A DNA stretch of 64,000 nt from Ilyonectria destructans (taxonomy: Eukaryota; Ascomycota; Sordariomycetes; Hypocreales; Nectriaceae): positions 2,542,001-2,606,000 of the forward strand of contig JAHEWK010000009.1 in assembly GCA_020740775.1 (NCBI GenBank). Direction: 5' to 3'. The stretch's first letter is position 1, and each line of letters opens with the position of its first letter. Below are positions 30,859 through 41,879 of the stretch, piece by piece. A program made the translations under genes and the position numbers. The notes beneath the pieces were generated by a model. That model had not been told where the DNA came from and searched no databases. It saw only the letters and a list, made by a program, of their open reading frames with translations.

Positions 30859-31731
30859 TAGCTAACGACAATGGTGACTTCTCCTCGGATTCAGTATCCG
30901 CCTTGCACAAATCCTTTATCCTCTCCGAGTCCGTTCGGCGCACCTGGCTACCCTGTAGTATTTCCCTTGGCGTATACCACGGTCTCAAGGGTGATTGGTC
31001 CCATGGTTGTGCAGGAGATATCTGCATCACCGCCCGCGCCGAACTATGGAATGCAACTTCGCCGGCACGCTGGGAGATTGCGGCTCGCAGCCAGGACCCA
31101 TTGTTTATTTAAAGTCTTCATGGTCGGTCGCTGGTAGAGCGTGGCGTGTGTGCCCTGGAAGTCGACGAGTTTGCACGCCACATTTTCACTGTTATGTAGG
31201 GGCTGGACCAGGTCGAAGATTGGGTTGTGCGGACAGGAGATGCTGTTGAAATGGCATGTTAATACCAGAGATTGCTATGATAGGAAGCGCGCGGTAACTC
31301 ATCATCAGTCCCCTGACAATTGAATCAGGTTCAATCTGGAATCTGCATTGCACTGAAACAAAGAGTACCTTGTGCTGAACTATTGCCATCACAGCCTCAT
31401 TCAAAGGTGACTGCTGTACTTTGAGCTGTTACTCTCCGCTAGTTGCCCGCAAGGGTTCCGCAGGCGTGATGTAAACTCCGCACCAATCATGCCTAACGAA
31501 TCGTTCCGATGAATTGGATACGAGCATAGAGCATACGTCAGAGGAAAATAAAATAACGTACCTTTATATATGTAAAGCTATATACCGTTCAATATAAACA
31601 TGGGCGCTAGTTCTACCAATCCATACTCAAGAAGGATTTCCTCTTCATCTACCGTTCACACTGTAGTGCTTCTCACAACTCAGTATTATTCGACAGGCAG
31701 CAATAAATATTCCTACAATTCATTCAGGCTC
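30859..31731. other. Intergenic region
   Basis: No supported gene. An AT-rich TATA-like stretch (TTTATATATGTAAAG) lies at about 31563-31577, upstream of the SDR remnant start at 31732. Confidence 0.4.
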
Positions 31732-32836
31732 ATGGAGAGACAATTCGATGGGGTGGCGGACATGCCAGATCTTCATGGCAAAGTCGTCGTCGTGACTGGT
31801 GGGAGGTAAGCCCATCGATTAAAAGCTGCCAGAGCAACCCTAAAGCTGCCAGAGCAACCCTAAAGCTGCCAGAGCAACCCTAAAAGCTCCCAGAGCAACC
31901 CAATTGACTTGTCGGGTCCGTACTCGTCAAACGCCTTGCACAGAAAGGGCCAAAGGTGTACTTTACTACACAGTCCTCGTCCAAAGCCGAAGCGACCAAG
32001 AAGACCCTGGTCCATGACCCGAGTATTACGCCGGACAATGTTGATTGGCTAGTGATGGACCCGATGGATCCAACAACTGTCAGTCATGCTATCCATATAT
32101 TGAAGACAAAGGAAAGAAAAGTAGACATCTTGACTTTCCAGTTAATAACGCCGCTGTCTCGACAGGCTCCACTGAGTTGGTGGCTGTTGGGTATGAACAA
32201 CATATGGCTGAGAAGTAAGTACATCTTGAAATTGCGGCCTGGGTACATATTTCTTACAGACTCAGTCATATGGGACCCTTTCTTCTTGTCGACTGCATGC
32301 TGCCACTTCTCAAGAACACCACGAAGGACGAAGAAGCTGACGTCAGGGTCATTAGCCTCAGCTCCGCCGCCCAGACCGCCATGCTACCAAACAACTTCAA
32401 CTTCCAGTTCTCATCCATATCCGGTCCTACTGAACCCGTAGCTCAATGGCCTTGGCTGTGGCGACATGTCGGAAGATTCTTGTTCGGCTTCGACATGATC
32501 CGCTACGCCGTTTCTAAAGCCGCCGTCGTTCTATTCATCAAGGAGCTACAACGTCGCCTGGAAGAACAAAGCCTTCATATTTTGTGTATGGCTGTCCACC
32601 CTGGAGAGGTCGCCACTGAAAGCCTGCTAGAGCTTAACAGTTTTCCCCTCAAGACCATTGCCCGTATGTCCTTCCTCACGGCCGAGCAAGGTGCTTTGCC
32701 TCCTCTCTTCGCGGCCACAGCTGGCGAAGTCAGAAAAAAAGCCGCAAAATATAAAGGACAGTTTCTCATGCCGATTGGGAAAGTTGGAACCCCCAACGCA
32801 ATTGCTAATGACGACCGACAAGTTAAAGGTTTGTAG
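31732..32836 (+). pseudogene. Short-chain dehydrogenase/reductase with minisatellite insertion
   Basis: The ATG at 31732 opens MERQFDGVADMPDLHGKVVV and VTGGR, the start of an SDR Rossmann fold. The frame then enters a 20-bp minisatellite and resumes, out of frame, at GSVLVKRLAQKGPKVYFTTQ, so the GxxxGIG loop is lost and no valid acceptor restores it. A second lesion, 8 extra bases at 32133-32140, falls exactly inside VDIL/VNNAAVSTGS. A normal 45-bp intron (32215-32259) then leads to HMGPFLLVDCMLPLL, VISLSSAAQ, IRYAVSKAAVVLF (Tyr-x3-Lys) and VHPGEVATE. The 3' half is in good condition, so inactivation may be recent. SDR of the retinol-dehydrogenase/WWOX-like type; substrate unknown. Confidence 0.75.
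31821..31901 (+). repeat. 20-bp minisatellite, four units
   Basis: Four near-identical tandem copies of TAAAGCTGCCAGAGCAACCC (the first and last slightly changed). It sits exactly where the nucleotide-binding glycine loop of the SDR gene should be encoded. Confidence 0.9.
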
Positions 32837-33519
32837 GAGGTTACAACTATTAAGATCAATAAGCAACTCGCTGCTCGGGGGCTTCCTGTACTACAAGCTT
32901 GGTAATTCGATTCTAGTTTGCTGGACCTGGTATTCTATAAGAGTTATACCATTTATTAATCTTTAACTCTACAGCACACAAAGTTCTCAGATTCTAAGGC
33001 TGTTAGATAGTGTTCCGGCATGTATAAGAGTTCTGCACTACAATCTAAAATACTCTCCTTGATTTGTTAACGCAGTGCAAGGGTCATGATTACTCCAGAG
33101 ATTAGTATGGCGCAAGCGAGATACTTGAGATATGTATTGTGGTGGGACCAGGCCGTTGCACTAAGTAATGTAAGCTAGGATTTGGCAATGGTTAGCAGGT
33201 GCAATAGGCTGAGTAGCCAAGTGTGTTGATAGCTGGGGAGAGTGTCGAATTCTGTTTACGGTGAGCACTGTATATTATACCTAGCTGCTCCTTCCTTTTG
33301 AGGCAGGTTATAGATAATAGTATTCGAAAGGTATCGATGCGATCTGGATCGGCTTGTAGAATGCTGAGGTGGGGGACTGGGAATAGATGATTAACTAGTT
33401 GTAATAAATAGACGCGCCCTGTTCACACTTGTCCGCCAATCTTAGCTAGAGAAATCTCCATGCCATGACTCAAGCATGTATGCTTCTCTCTCAAACCTCT
33501 CGCCTCACTTCTTAATGCT
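32837..33519. other. Intergenic region
   Basis: Three-prime flank of the SDR remnant. No coding signal was recognised. Confidence 0.45.
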
Positions 33520-34370
33520 TGCCTCCATGGTCCAAGAAAGGAGGTTGATGATGAACTGAGACAAGGGCAAGGCTTCCTCCTAGTCCAGCTGCAGACGAAA
33601 ATATTAGACTTAGGGACTTCCTCTTCAACAGACATCATTGAAGTCAGTCTTGTAAATCTGGAGGCGAATAAAGCGTACGTGCTCGGGACACCACTCTTCA
33701 CAGTGAATTATTTGGTATGGGTCAATGGAGGCCGCAGCTGATGCTCAACTGACGCCTATCTCTCAACAGGTGGTTTGGCGCAACACGTCCAGTTTACGAC
33801 CTATACCTAAGCCGCGACAAGATAGCGGACGAAGCTGAGCCCGACTATGCGATTGTGGCCTCGAGCAGTGAGTAATTCCAGACAGTCGTTACATATTGGG
33901 GCACTGAGAGCCGGTTGTAGGTGTCGGCGGAATGCACAACAACGACGTTGTTAGTGACAGCATTCGAGTCTACACCGGCTTGTCTATACCGGCTTGGCTC
34001 TCATGGAACTTTACAGGCCATTATACGATGCGAGTTAAGCCAACTCATGCATGCCAGCATTGACGCGAATACTGAGGCATCTGGGGGCCTAAATCTCTAC
34101 TTTAGCCCAAGTCATTCAGGCAAGTGGATCCTGTCTATAATGGCACATTAGAACTGGATACGTTGTCTCGTGCTATTTCAATCTTCGCTTTAGCTCCGGA
34201 GGACGCTCATGGAGAATCTGGGGGATTTATTTCCGCCAATGATACTATCATAGTGCCCTCGTACCCCGTCATCCCTCCACCTCAACCCCACATGACACAG
34301 AGCTTAAAAACAGGCGCTTTAACTCTAAAAACATGCTATATTCTAAACTCCGTACTTCTGCTCTGAGCAA
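33520..34370 (+). pseudogene. Unidentified decayed gene
   Basis: Plus-strand fragments have protein-like composition and spliceable boundaries: DDELRQGQGFLLVQLQTKIL, IIEVSLVNLEANKAYVLGTP, a GTATGG...CAACAG intron near 33714-33770, WFGATRPVYDLYLSRDKIAD, DYAIVASS, then GVGGMHNNDVVSDSIRVYTG and WNFTGHYTMRVKP, followed by stops and another fragment (YNGTLELDTLSRAISIFALA). No single frame is open across these pieces. The family was not recognised. Confidence 0.3.
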
Positions 34371-34696
34371 TATCTCACCGCCGATGGTGGGTGTACGCCT
34401 TGAAAAGGTTTCCTGGGGCAGATCCTAGAGCCAATAAATCGGACTATACCTCATCGGTGAGTCACATCAAGGGCATCGACCAAAGTCTTGTCCCGTTCCA
34501 CCAATAACGTAACCAATCCAAACAACGCTATATCCCTCTTAGAACTAGTATGAGCCTGCTGAGGTTGGAGTTTTATGGTCCTTGCCACGTGACAATGCAC
34601 AAGTACTAGTTCAACCTGGCTGTAGCCGGATCCTTCGCATACTTCCACATGCTCAACTTACAACAATCAATACGCTCTGTCTGCACCACTACGAAC

Positions 34697-35654
34697 ATGG
34701 ACGAGCTACGGCCCTCAATCTTCAAGTCAATAGAGAAGCAAGTGCTATAGCGCCGCCCACCTCCTCCATCGCGATCAGCAAACCCAAACATGGAGATAAA
34801 TCACCCACCCGTTCTCGCTCCTCCGCCGCGACCGGCAAACCTCAACATGAACAAACCCGGCCCATCAATCTTCAAGCAAATAGAGAAGCAAATGCTGCAA
34901 CGCCCACCCCATGTCACTACTCCACCGCGACCTCCAAAAATAGCCCACATGGAGGTGGTGCCACCGCCACCCCCATTCGCCGTCCAGGTTTGTCGTGATG
35001 TCTCTTCAATTGACCAGGCCAACTAACTGCACGCCACCCAGTTTCGCCTCGGGCTTAGTAGTTTATCTGCCACCGGAACTTTTTTTGACTACGAACACCG
35101 GCACGTCCTACGTGTGACCATTATTCGGAGCCTCTTCGACCGCGTCCTCATTGCGATCCTTCTCCTCCTCCCCCTGATGCTTCAGACTTTCATTAAGAAA
35201 ATCTGGCCGGGCTACTTCTTGCCCGCGACGGTGGTGTTGAAGAAACTCAAACCAGATTGGGACAACGAATTCGAGAATGAGAAATACATATAAACGCCTA
35301 GAGCATCAGCAGGGGCGCTTGGTACCCGTTTTGTATGGGGAAGGGCGATGCGACGAGACTCGTGTTTTGATTCTCTCCTATATCGTTGGCGTTCTTCCAT
35401 TTGAGCAGAAACCCCCTCTTCTTAGGCCTGAAGAATTTAAGAAACGACTGGAGGCGGCATATCAAGAGCTTGGCGTGCTTGGCCTCTCGCACGATGACCC
35501 CAAGCTGGATAATTTTCTGCTTGTTGATGACAGAATTGTATTGGTGGACTTGGAATCTGTTGCTGATCCTGGCCCTGACTTGGAGCATGTGATTAGCTCA
35601 CATGTGCTACATGTTAGAGACCAATATGACTCGTTTCTGAAGCGACAGGCTTGA
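34697..35654 (+). pseudogene. Kinase-like protein with proline-rich N-terminus, disrupted
   Basis: From the ATG at 34697 the frame reads MDELRPSIFKSIEKQVL, then an in-frame TAG, then continues in the same frame with a second module (PGPSIFKQIEKQMLQRPP) and proline-rich segments. A 54-bp intron (34988-35041, GTTTGT...CTAAC...CCAG) joins to FRLGLSSLSATGTFFDYEHR and a fungal atypical-kinase start (LPATVVLKKLKPDWDNEFEN). A frameshift near 35286 separates ENEKYI from YKRLEHQQGRLVPVLYGEGR. The C-terminal lobe has the catalytic-loop pattern SHDDPKLDNFLL and the metal motif position VLVDLES. Two lesions in otherwise conserved sequence indicate a young pseudogene. Confidence 0.65.
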
Positions 35655-36447
35655 CAGCGACCTGTTCAGTACCTGGATTTTGCTATCTCAATGTCCCCTT
35701 GCCTGACTTCTTTTCCGATTCCCGAAAAGACGGCCCGCTGTGAATTGGTTGGTTTCCGGCCCTTGAGAAGAATGCTAAGACTTGGACAAAAGCACAAAAG
35801 CGGAACTTTCTAACAACTACCGCCCGATACGACGTACATGCAATGCAATGGAGCAAGTCACAGAGTGGCACAGTACACGAGGAACGATACGCACAGGGTG
35901 ACGTTTTTGAGGCCCCCCAAGTATTGCGAAACGCGGGGTAGGTTGCATTTTGTCAAATAGACTTATACTGGAAGTGCAGTATATTTCTAAAAGTGAATAG
36001 CATGTTTCATTAGCGGCTTTCACAAATCGTCAAACATAAGCCACAATGAATGATTCCAACGATGGTCTACCAGGAGGCTTGCTATTTTCGTGGCGAATTT
36101 CCCCCTAATTACTGCCTCTATAAATCTGGCCTCCTCCGTCATAAGAGAACGTCATGCGCGGGTAAATGGAAAAAGTCCACGGCATGGGATTTCCGGGCCC
36201 TAGAATGCTCTCCCCTGCTATTAACCCCGCTCAACTAGGGACGATTCAGCAAAAGTCACTCGGACTTCGACTAATTCAGAACACGGGCTGGTATATTTTT
36301 CCCATTGGTGGATATTTTTAATATGCTTCGACAGACGCGAGCACAATATCGAATAGAACTCATATAAAGGTGCGCGGTTCAGTTACTCCATTTGCTTTTA
36401 ACCCTTACTGTGTAGTTTCGTTACGTGCTGGAAATTTTTCTTAAATC
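35655..36447. other. Intergenic region with TATA box for the esterase gene
   Basis: No gene recognised. The right end is the promoter of the rhamnogalacturonan acetylesterase. Confidence 0.45.
36360..36369 (+). promoter_or_regulatory. TATA-like element
   Basis: CATATAAAGG lies about 80 bp before the ATG of the rhamnogalacturonan acetylesterase, a plausible position for a fungal TATA box. Not experimentally supported. Confidence 0.4.
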
Positions 36448-37319
36448 ATGAAGTACTCTTTGTTTATAACTTTTTTGTCGGGACTTTCAAAGGTGTCCTC
36501 ACTGCCCTTTGAGGCCGAACCAAGAGGCAGTAAGCCGCCAGCCTTCATTTTGGCAGGTGACTCTACCACGGCCGTGCAGAGCACCGGTGGAGGTGGTTGG
36601 GGCAACGGCTTTCTCAGCTTTTTTCGACGATCTGCATGGGGCGTCAACCTTGGGCATAACGGTGCCACAACTGTCTCCTTTGTAAGCGGTGGCGATTGGG
36701 ACAACGTGAAGCAACATATTAGCGACAACGTCGGAGATTTCGATGTCTACGTCACGATTCAGGTAAGTCCGTCTAGGACTCTTGTAATGCTCGTTATTGC
36801 TAATAGCATGGTTTCAGTTCGGCCATAACGACCAGAAGACAAAATACAACATCAGCCTCGATGATTACCAAACCAATCTTGGGAATTTAGCGAATGAAGT
36901 GCGAGAGCTGGGCGGCCACCCTGTGAGTTCCGCCTGCGGCAATACGAACGTGAACATGGGTTGACAATATCTAGATCCTTATTACACCACTCACCCGGCG
37001 TAACTTTGTGTCTGAACACAATGCCACCGACTCTCTGCATAATGAGCGCCTGCGCACAATCGCATCTGCGTCTGAGACTAATACCAAGTACCTAGACCTC
37101 AATCAGAAGAGTCTCTGGTACGTGAATTCTATTGGGGAGGAAGCTAGCCATGTATATAACCTCGCTCCGGATGATAATACGCACTTGAATGACTATGGAA
37201 GTGTGGTGTTTGGACGTATGGTGGCAGATTTGTTGTTGAAGAAAGAGCCCCGCTTGGCACGCTGGATCGCATCAAATGACACTCTAAGTGCGGCACTTGC
37301 GCAGGGCATTCCAGCTTAG
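36448..37319 (+). CDS. Rhamnogalacturonan acetylesterase (CE12, SGNH hydrolase)
   Basis: Three exons (36448-36762, 36818-36922, 36975-37319) with phase-0 introns of 55 and 52 bp give 254 aa. A signal peptide occupies roughly residues 1-18. SGNH blocks are all present: GDST (Ser39, nucleophile), NLGHNGAT (oxyanion Gly69, with Asn71), FGHND (residues 106-110) and DDNTHLN (catalytic Asp207 and His210). The enzyme removes acetyl groups from the rhamnogalacturonan I backbone of pectin outside the cell, helping backbone lyases and hydrolases. With the CE1-CBM1 gene it points to growth on plant cell walls. The motif spacing fits CE12 better than general GDSL lipases. Confidence 0.92.
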
Positions 37320-37972
37320 ATAAATGCTGATATATTAGAAGTCCGGCCTACTAAATAAGCATTTGCATAACTCGAATGGTGTTGATTACAATATTCCTCT
37401 ACACGGCTGTAGCTGGTAGTATCGAAAAGTATCCAAAATACCCAGGCTGTCAGTCACGTACTCCGAGAAAATTCCCGGCCCGCTAAAACCGTTTCAGCTT
37501 CTCTACTAACCAGGTGCTATGCTCGCATGTAGTATCCGAACGATGGTCGATTGTCGAATTTTAGCTATGGAGTTCCATGACGAGGATTTACTTCAGTTTC
37601 AAGGAGATGCTCGTTAGACACTCTTAGCTAACGCAGGCTAGAATGGCCTACGTGTTTACCTATTCTACTTATTTAAACTTTTTAATAACTTCAATTGAAA
37701 CAAGATATATAAATCTTTTTTACCATTGATCCTAAGAAAATAAGTAAAGTGTAGAATTGGTTAATAATATTAGGAAGAATCACAATTTTAAAAAGTATTA
37801 AATTTAAACTAAATACAGATTTCTGTAAAGGTATCTTCCAGCCATGCTTGGCAAATTACTAAGCTAACACTCCACTTCAGGAAGGTCAAAAAACCCCGCA
37901 CGAACTACCTTCACAAAAGAACTACATCTCAAATACTAGCTTATCAACAACAGCAAAAACCCGCCGCTCAGT
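37320..37972. other. Intergenic region with AT-rich tract
   Basis: About 37660-37830 is strongly AT-rich, resembling RIP-eroded DNA. 37386-37500 carries one copy of a degenerate direct repeat found again after NLR3. No gene was recognised. Confidence 0.5.
37386..37500 (+). repeat. Degenerate direct repeat, left copy (flanks NLR3)
   Basis: The core AATATTCCTCTACACGGCTG then TAGCTGG and CTGTCAGTCACG matches the right copy at 41446-41560 with mainly transition differences (A/G, C/T). Confidence 0.55.
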
Positions 37973-40900
37973 ATGGAATCCCAGGGACTACAGGGCGAGA
38001 CACAACAACTCCCGAGATCAAATTATCGGAATAGCGGCGACGGTCATCAGCTCATCCAGCTTGGACAAGGCCCGCAGAACACCAATACTGGGGCTGGCAT
38101 TCAATTCAATGGCTCGATTATCAATGTCGGTAAGGCTTCCTCTCGTATCAGAATTTTCGCCAGCGGGACATTGACGAACCAGGACATGCCAGGCCCCAAA
38201 ATGAGACGAATGGAGATGTCAACTTTTTCCGCGACCTCTTCGTAACAGATGCTTACGAAGACAGGGAAGCTCTCAAACGGAAGAAAGGGCGTCGCGTGGC
38301 CGGCACATGCGAGTGGATGATCGACAACGACAAACTCAACGACTGGCTCAACCCCGAGCTACGAGAAACACGAGATGAGACACCACCCAATATTCTCTGG
38401 TTTTATGGTTATCCTGGGAAAGGAAAGTCTACTATGGCAATATATCTCACTGAGAAGCTGTCCGATGCTTTTTCACCTGATACGAAGAAGGCCCTGGCCT
38501 ACTTCTTTTGCGACTCGAGCGTTGAAAGGCGGAATACAGCCCAGTCCATTTTGCGGGGGTTACTGTGGCAGCTTTTCCGACAGTACCCAGAGCTCCTAAG
38601 CGACCGCATCCGAGAGAACTACCAACATCGCGGTCGCGAGCTATTCGAAAGTTTTGACGCGCTCTGGGGATTGCTAATGGATATTGCCACCAAGTCCAAT
38701 CACCACGTATTCTGCATCATTGACGGATTGGATGAGTGCGAAAAGGAGTCTGAACAAGATCTTCTGAATCAAATACAAGCAACCTTCGAACATGTGAACC
38801 CAGCGATAAAGCTCAGCATGCTTATTCTCAGCAGACCGCATGACGACATTCGCGAGTCCCTGAGCCAATACAGACACCAGGATCTATCGTTACTTCCACA
38901 ATTGAGGCAGGATGTGGCCCGATACATTGACCATCAATTGGACCATCTCTCCAAATATAAGAGGTATTCGAAATCGACAAAATCGGAAGTTAAGATGATC
39001 CTTGAGGCAAAAGCAGAAGGAACCTTTCTTTGGGTTGGTTTAGCCTGCCAAGACCTGCGCAGAGTTTTGTCAAAAGACGCTATTCGTTTCCTTCAAGGTC
39101 TACCCGAAGGTCTCTCAGCACAGTATTCAAGGATTCTTAGTGGTCTGTTGGCCCCGGACGAAGACGATGCAGACACTGTGAAGCGCATCTTGGGGTTTGT
39201 TGCAGTATCCCTCCGCCCTCTGACCTTGTTAGAGCTCTCGGACGCTTGTCAACTTCATCTGGATCAAGATGAGGAAACTCGAATGCAGTCTATGCGCGAC
39301 TATATTTCCAAATTTCGTCTGATCGTTGTTGTTACAACCGAACGCAATGGCAACCAAGGGGTTCACAGTGCGGCTTCCCAGCCCAGCACCAGCAGCCGTG
39401 TCGAAAAGGAAGTCGGTGGCGAAAGAGTAGTACTCCTGCATCAATCTGTCAAGGACTTCCTATTCGACTCATGGACCGAAAATCTCTCCAGTGAACGAGA
39501 GCTCCATGCTATCACTGCTTACCGGTGTCTTGACGAACTTATCTGGCATCTCCCGAGCAGGCGTACCGATATTCAGTCTTCCGGCTACTTCCTTCCGTAT
39601 GCGATCCAGTATTGGCATCACCAGGCTCGAAGTGCAGGGGATAGATTTGAGGTCCAAGTTGAACACGCGGAGTTCTTTGCCGTTAACTCTTACTGTCGTC
39701 AGGCGTGGTTGTCCCATATGGATTATCGTCCCTGGCTCATTGAGTCGTCTGGGTCACAATTATCGGTCCTAAACATTGCTGGGCGCTGGCAAATCCTCCC
39801 GCTCGTGGATTACGTGTTTAGCGGTCGCCAGCAAGTTGGGTCTGTTCCTCCAAACTCCCAAAATCGGTTTCTTGATGCAGTCTTGGATGCCGACGCCGGC
39901 GGCGGGTTGAGAGGGAGGATCGAGTCGCCACTGGTAGATGCGATCGCCAGTGGTTGTGTCCAAACTCTATCACGCTTTCTGAACACCACACTGCCATTGA
40001 CTGCTTGTACAATAAGAGCGGCTGCATATTCAGAACATTCGAAAGAGATGGTACAAACGCTTCTTAACTCACGAAAGGACGAGGTGCTGCTGAGCGAGGA
40101 TCTCACTTGCGAAGCAGCAAGCTGTCTTGATGCGGAGGCGATGCGTCTTCTCCTCGAACATCCAGATTTTAAGATCACAAAGGAGATAATCGAAGCTGCG
40201 GTGGTGAATAAAAAGCATGGAGCTGAGGTGATGGCACTCCTACGAGCTCGGCACAATGACGACATCGATTTGGACGAGTCGCTGATGGGATTCATCGCCG
40301 AAAATTCTAGCGTGGAGATCATGGACATCTTGCTTTGTCAACCCCGGAACCGTATGCGGATCACCTCTAAGACTCTTGAGAAAGCTGCCCTCAACCTTGA
40401 AAATGGGCCCGAGATGATGGAATTTCTTCTCATACACGGGCCTGATGACATTCGCATCACCGAAGAACTCTTGCTCGCCGCTACCACGAATCCCGAACGT
40501 TGTGTGGACATTCTTGCTGCCCTGCTCGCCATGCGTCCGGAGGTTAAGATCACAGAACGAGCTCTCTTGGAAGCGCTCGCCGTCGAATGTGTCGACTATG
40601 CCGGAGAGGAAGAGAATGTAAAGATGCTTGAATTGCTTTTCAGTCACCAAAAGTTTGAGATTAACGAAAAAGTCCTGATAGCGGCGGCAGAAAACAGTTG
40701 GAATATGTGGGACGCTATCCCATGGCTCCTCGCTCGGGGAGGGAAGGACGTCAAGATCACAGAACGAGTCCTTGAGGCTGCCGCATGTTGCTCTCCGCCA
40801 GAACTATTTTTGCGACTTCTGAAAGAGGTGGGGGATGATGTCAAGATTACGGAGAAGATGTTGGCAGCAACGGTGCAGAATGACACTTGCGGTGCAAAGT

Positions 40901-41238
40901 TGATGCATCTGCTTCTCAACTACGGAGATGAGCCGGTTGAGATCAGCGACCAACTGGTTGAAGCTGTGTTGCAAGGCCCCAACTCATACGTCAAAGACGT
41001 GCTCCTTAGGAAACGAGGAGCCGAGATCAAGGTTACCAAGGAATCACTTCAAGCTTGGCTTAGGAACGACAAAACCGGCTTTGCGCAATTGGAATACCTC
41101 CTAAATTTCAAGAAAGATGATTTTTTCAAGGTTCTTCACGGTATGTCTGGAAACGAGCTGACAGAAGTGAAGGAGCGGTATGAATGGTTAAGGAATTCGG
41201 ATGCACGAGCTTTCGCGAAGCGGCATCGATTTAATTAG
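37973..41238 (+). CDS. NACHT NLR with N-terminal sigma-type amyloid motif (NLR3)
   Basis: Two exons (37973-38129 and 38183-41238; 53-bp intron GTAAGG...CCAG) encode 1070 aa. Residues about 31-50 (GQGPQNTNTGAGIQFNG) match the pattern of the NACHT-sigma motif, a short Asn/Gly-rich amyloid sequence known in fungal NLRs that is thought to trigger a partner effector by prion-like templating. After a short linker and RVAGTCEWM come Walker A GYPGKGKS (about 128-135), YFFCDSS, Walker B FCIIDGLDECE (about 229-239) and LILSRP. The C-terminal 400 residues lack ankyrin consensus. They consist of about ten 35-40-residue helical repeats with a KITE-L-AA core (e.g. IRITEELLLAATTN, VKITERALLEALA, VKITEKMLAATVQN). 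No effector with a matching sigma motif is visible in the window. Confidence 0.85.
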
Positions 41239-41445
41239 TTTATAAATATATGAGACATTGTAGATGATATTTATTTGGTAAGTATATTTCATGTCTGCAG
41301 AATTAAAGTCAACATTTGCACTAATTTAAAAACCATGTGCGTTTACCAAAGCCTGTAGCTAATCCTGTGGTTCGACCTTGAGACCAACTTTACTGGTGCT
41401 CGATGGCAAGTGTCCTACATCCTTCGCCTTTCGCTATACTCTTTG

Positions 41446-41560
41446 TAATATTCCTCTACGCGGTTGTAGCTGGGAGCATTGACTACATCCAACTTGTCAG
41501 TCGCGAACTTAGAACGTCAGAAAAAGGTCGTGGCACATTAAAACGTTCGAACTTAGCTGC
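41446..41560 (+). repeat. Degenerate direct repeat, right copy (flanks NLR3)
   Basis: AATATTCCTCTACGCGGTTG then TAGCTGG and TTGTCAGTCGCG, matching the left copy at 37386-37500. It lies inside a short open frame (41403-41636) that is probably not a gene. Confidence 0.55.
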
Positions 41561-41650
41561 CGCGTGGGTACCGATGTTTAACGGTAATGAAAAGATTTTG
41601 ATGAAACTCCAGCACATATCAAGAAAGTGCCGTTAGACTTATATTGGGTA

Positions 41651-41720
41651 CCCGTAGGGTCTTACTAAGTGGCTCCGCCACTTAGTAGGGCCGAAAAATC
41701 TGGAACAGTCAGAAAAAGTT
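41651..41720 (+). repeat. Left terminal inverted repeat of the Fot1/pogo element
   Basis: 70 bp with no mismatch to the reversed right TIR. Contains a 10-bp-arm hairpin. Confidence 0.9.
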
Positions 41721-41879
41721 AGAATACCCTACTACTGCAAGCTGTTGTAAATATCAATGCTTCACTGTATAAAATTAATTATTTTATCGATACTATAAGG
41801 TGTAATCTATATTAAATTTATTTATAATAATTTCTGCTGATACTATTAAGTAAATCTAAGGCTAAAAGGCCGTCTATAA

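Noticed and set aside
30047..30865. 272-aa plus-strand open frame
   Set aside because: Ser/Leu/Arg-rich with no domain pattern; the overlapping frame at 30196 fits a regulator remnant better.
41403..41636. 77-aa open frame with a hydrophobic start
   Set aside because: Coincides with the degenerate direct repeat and has no conserved features.
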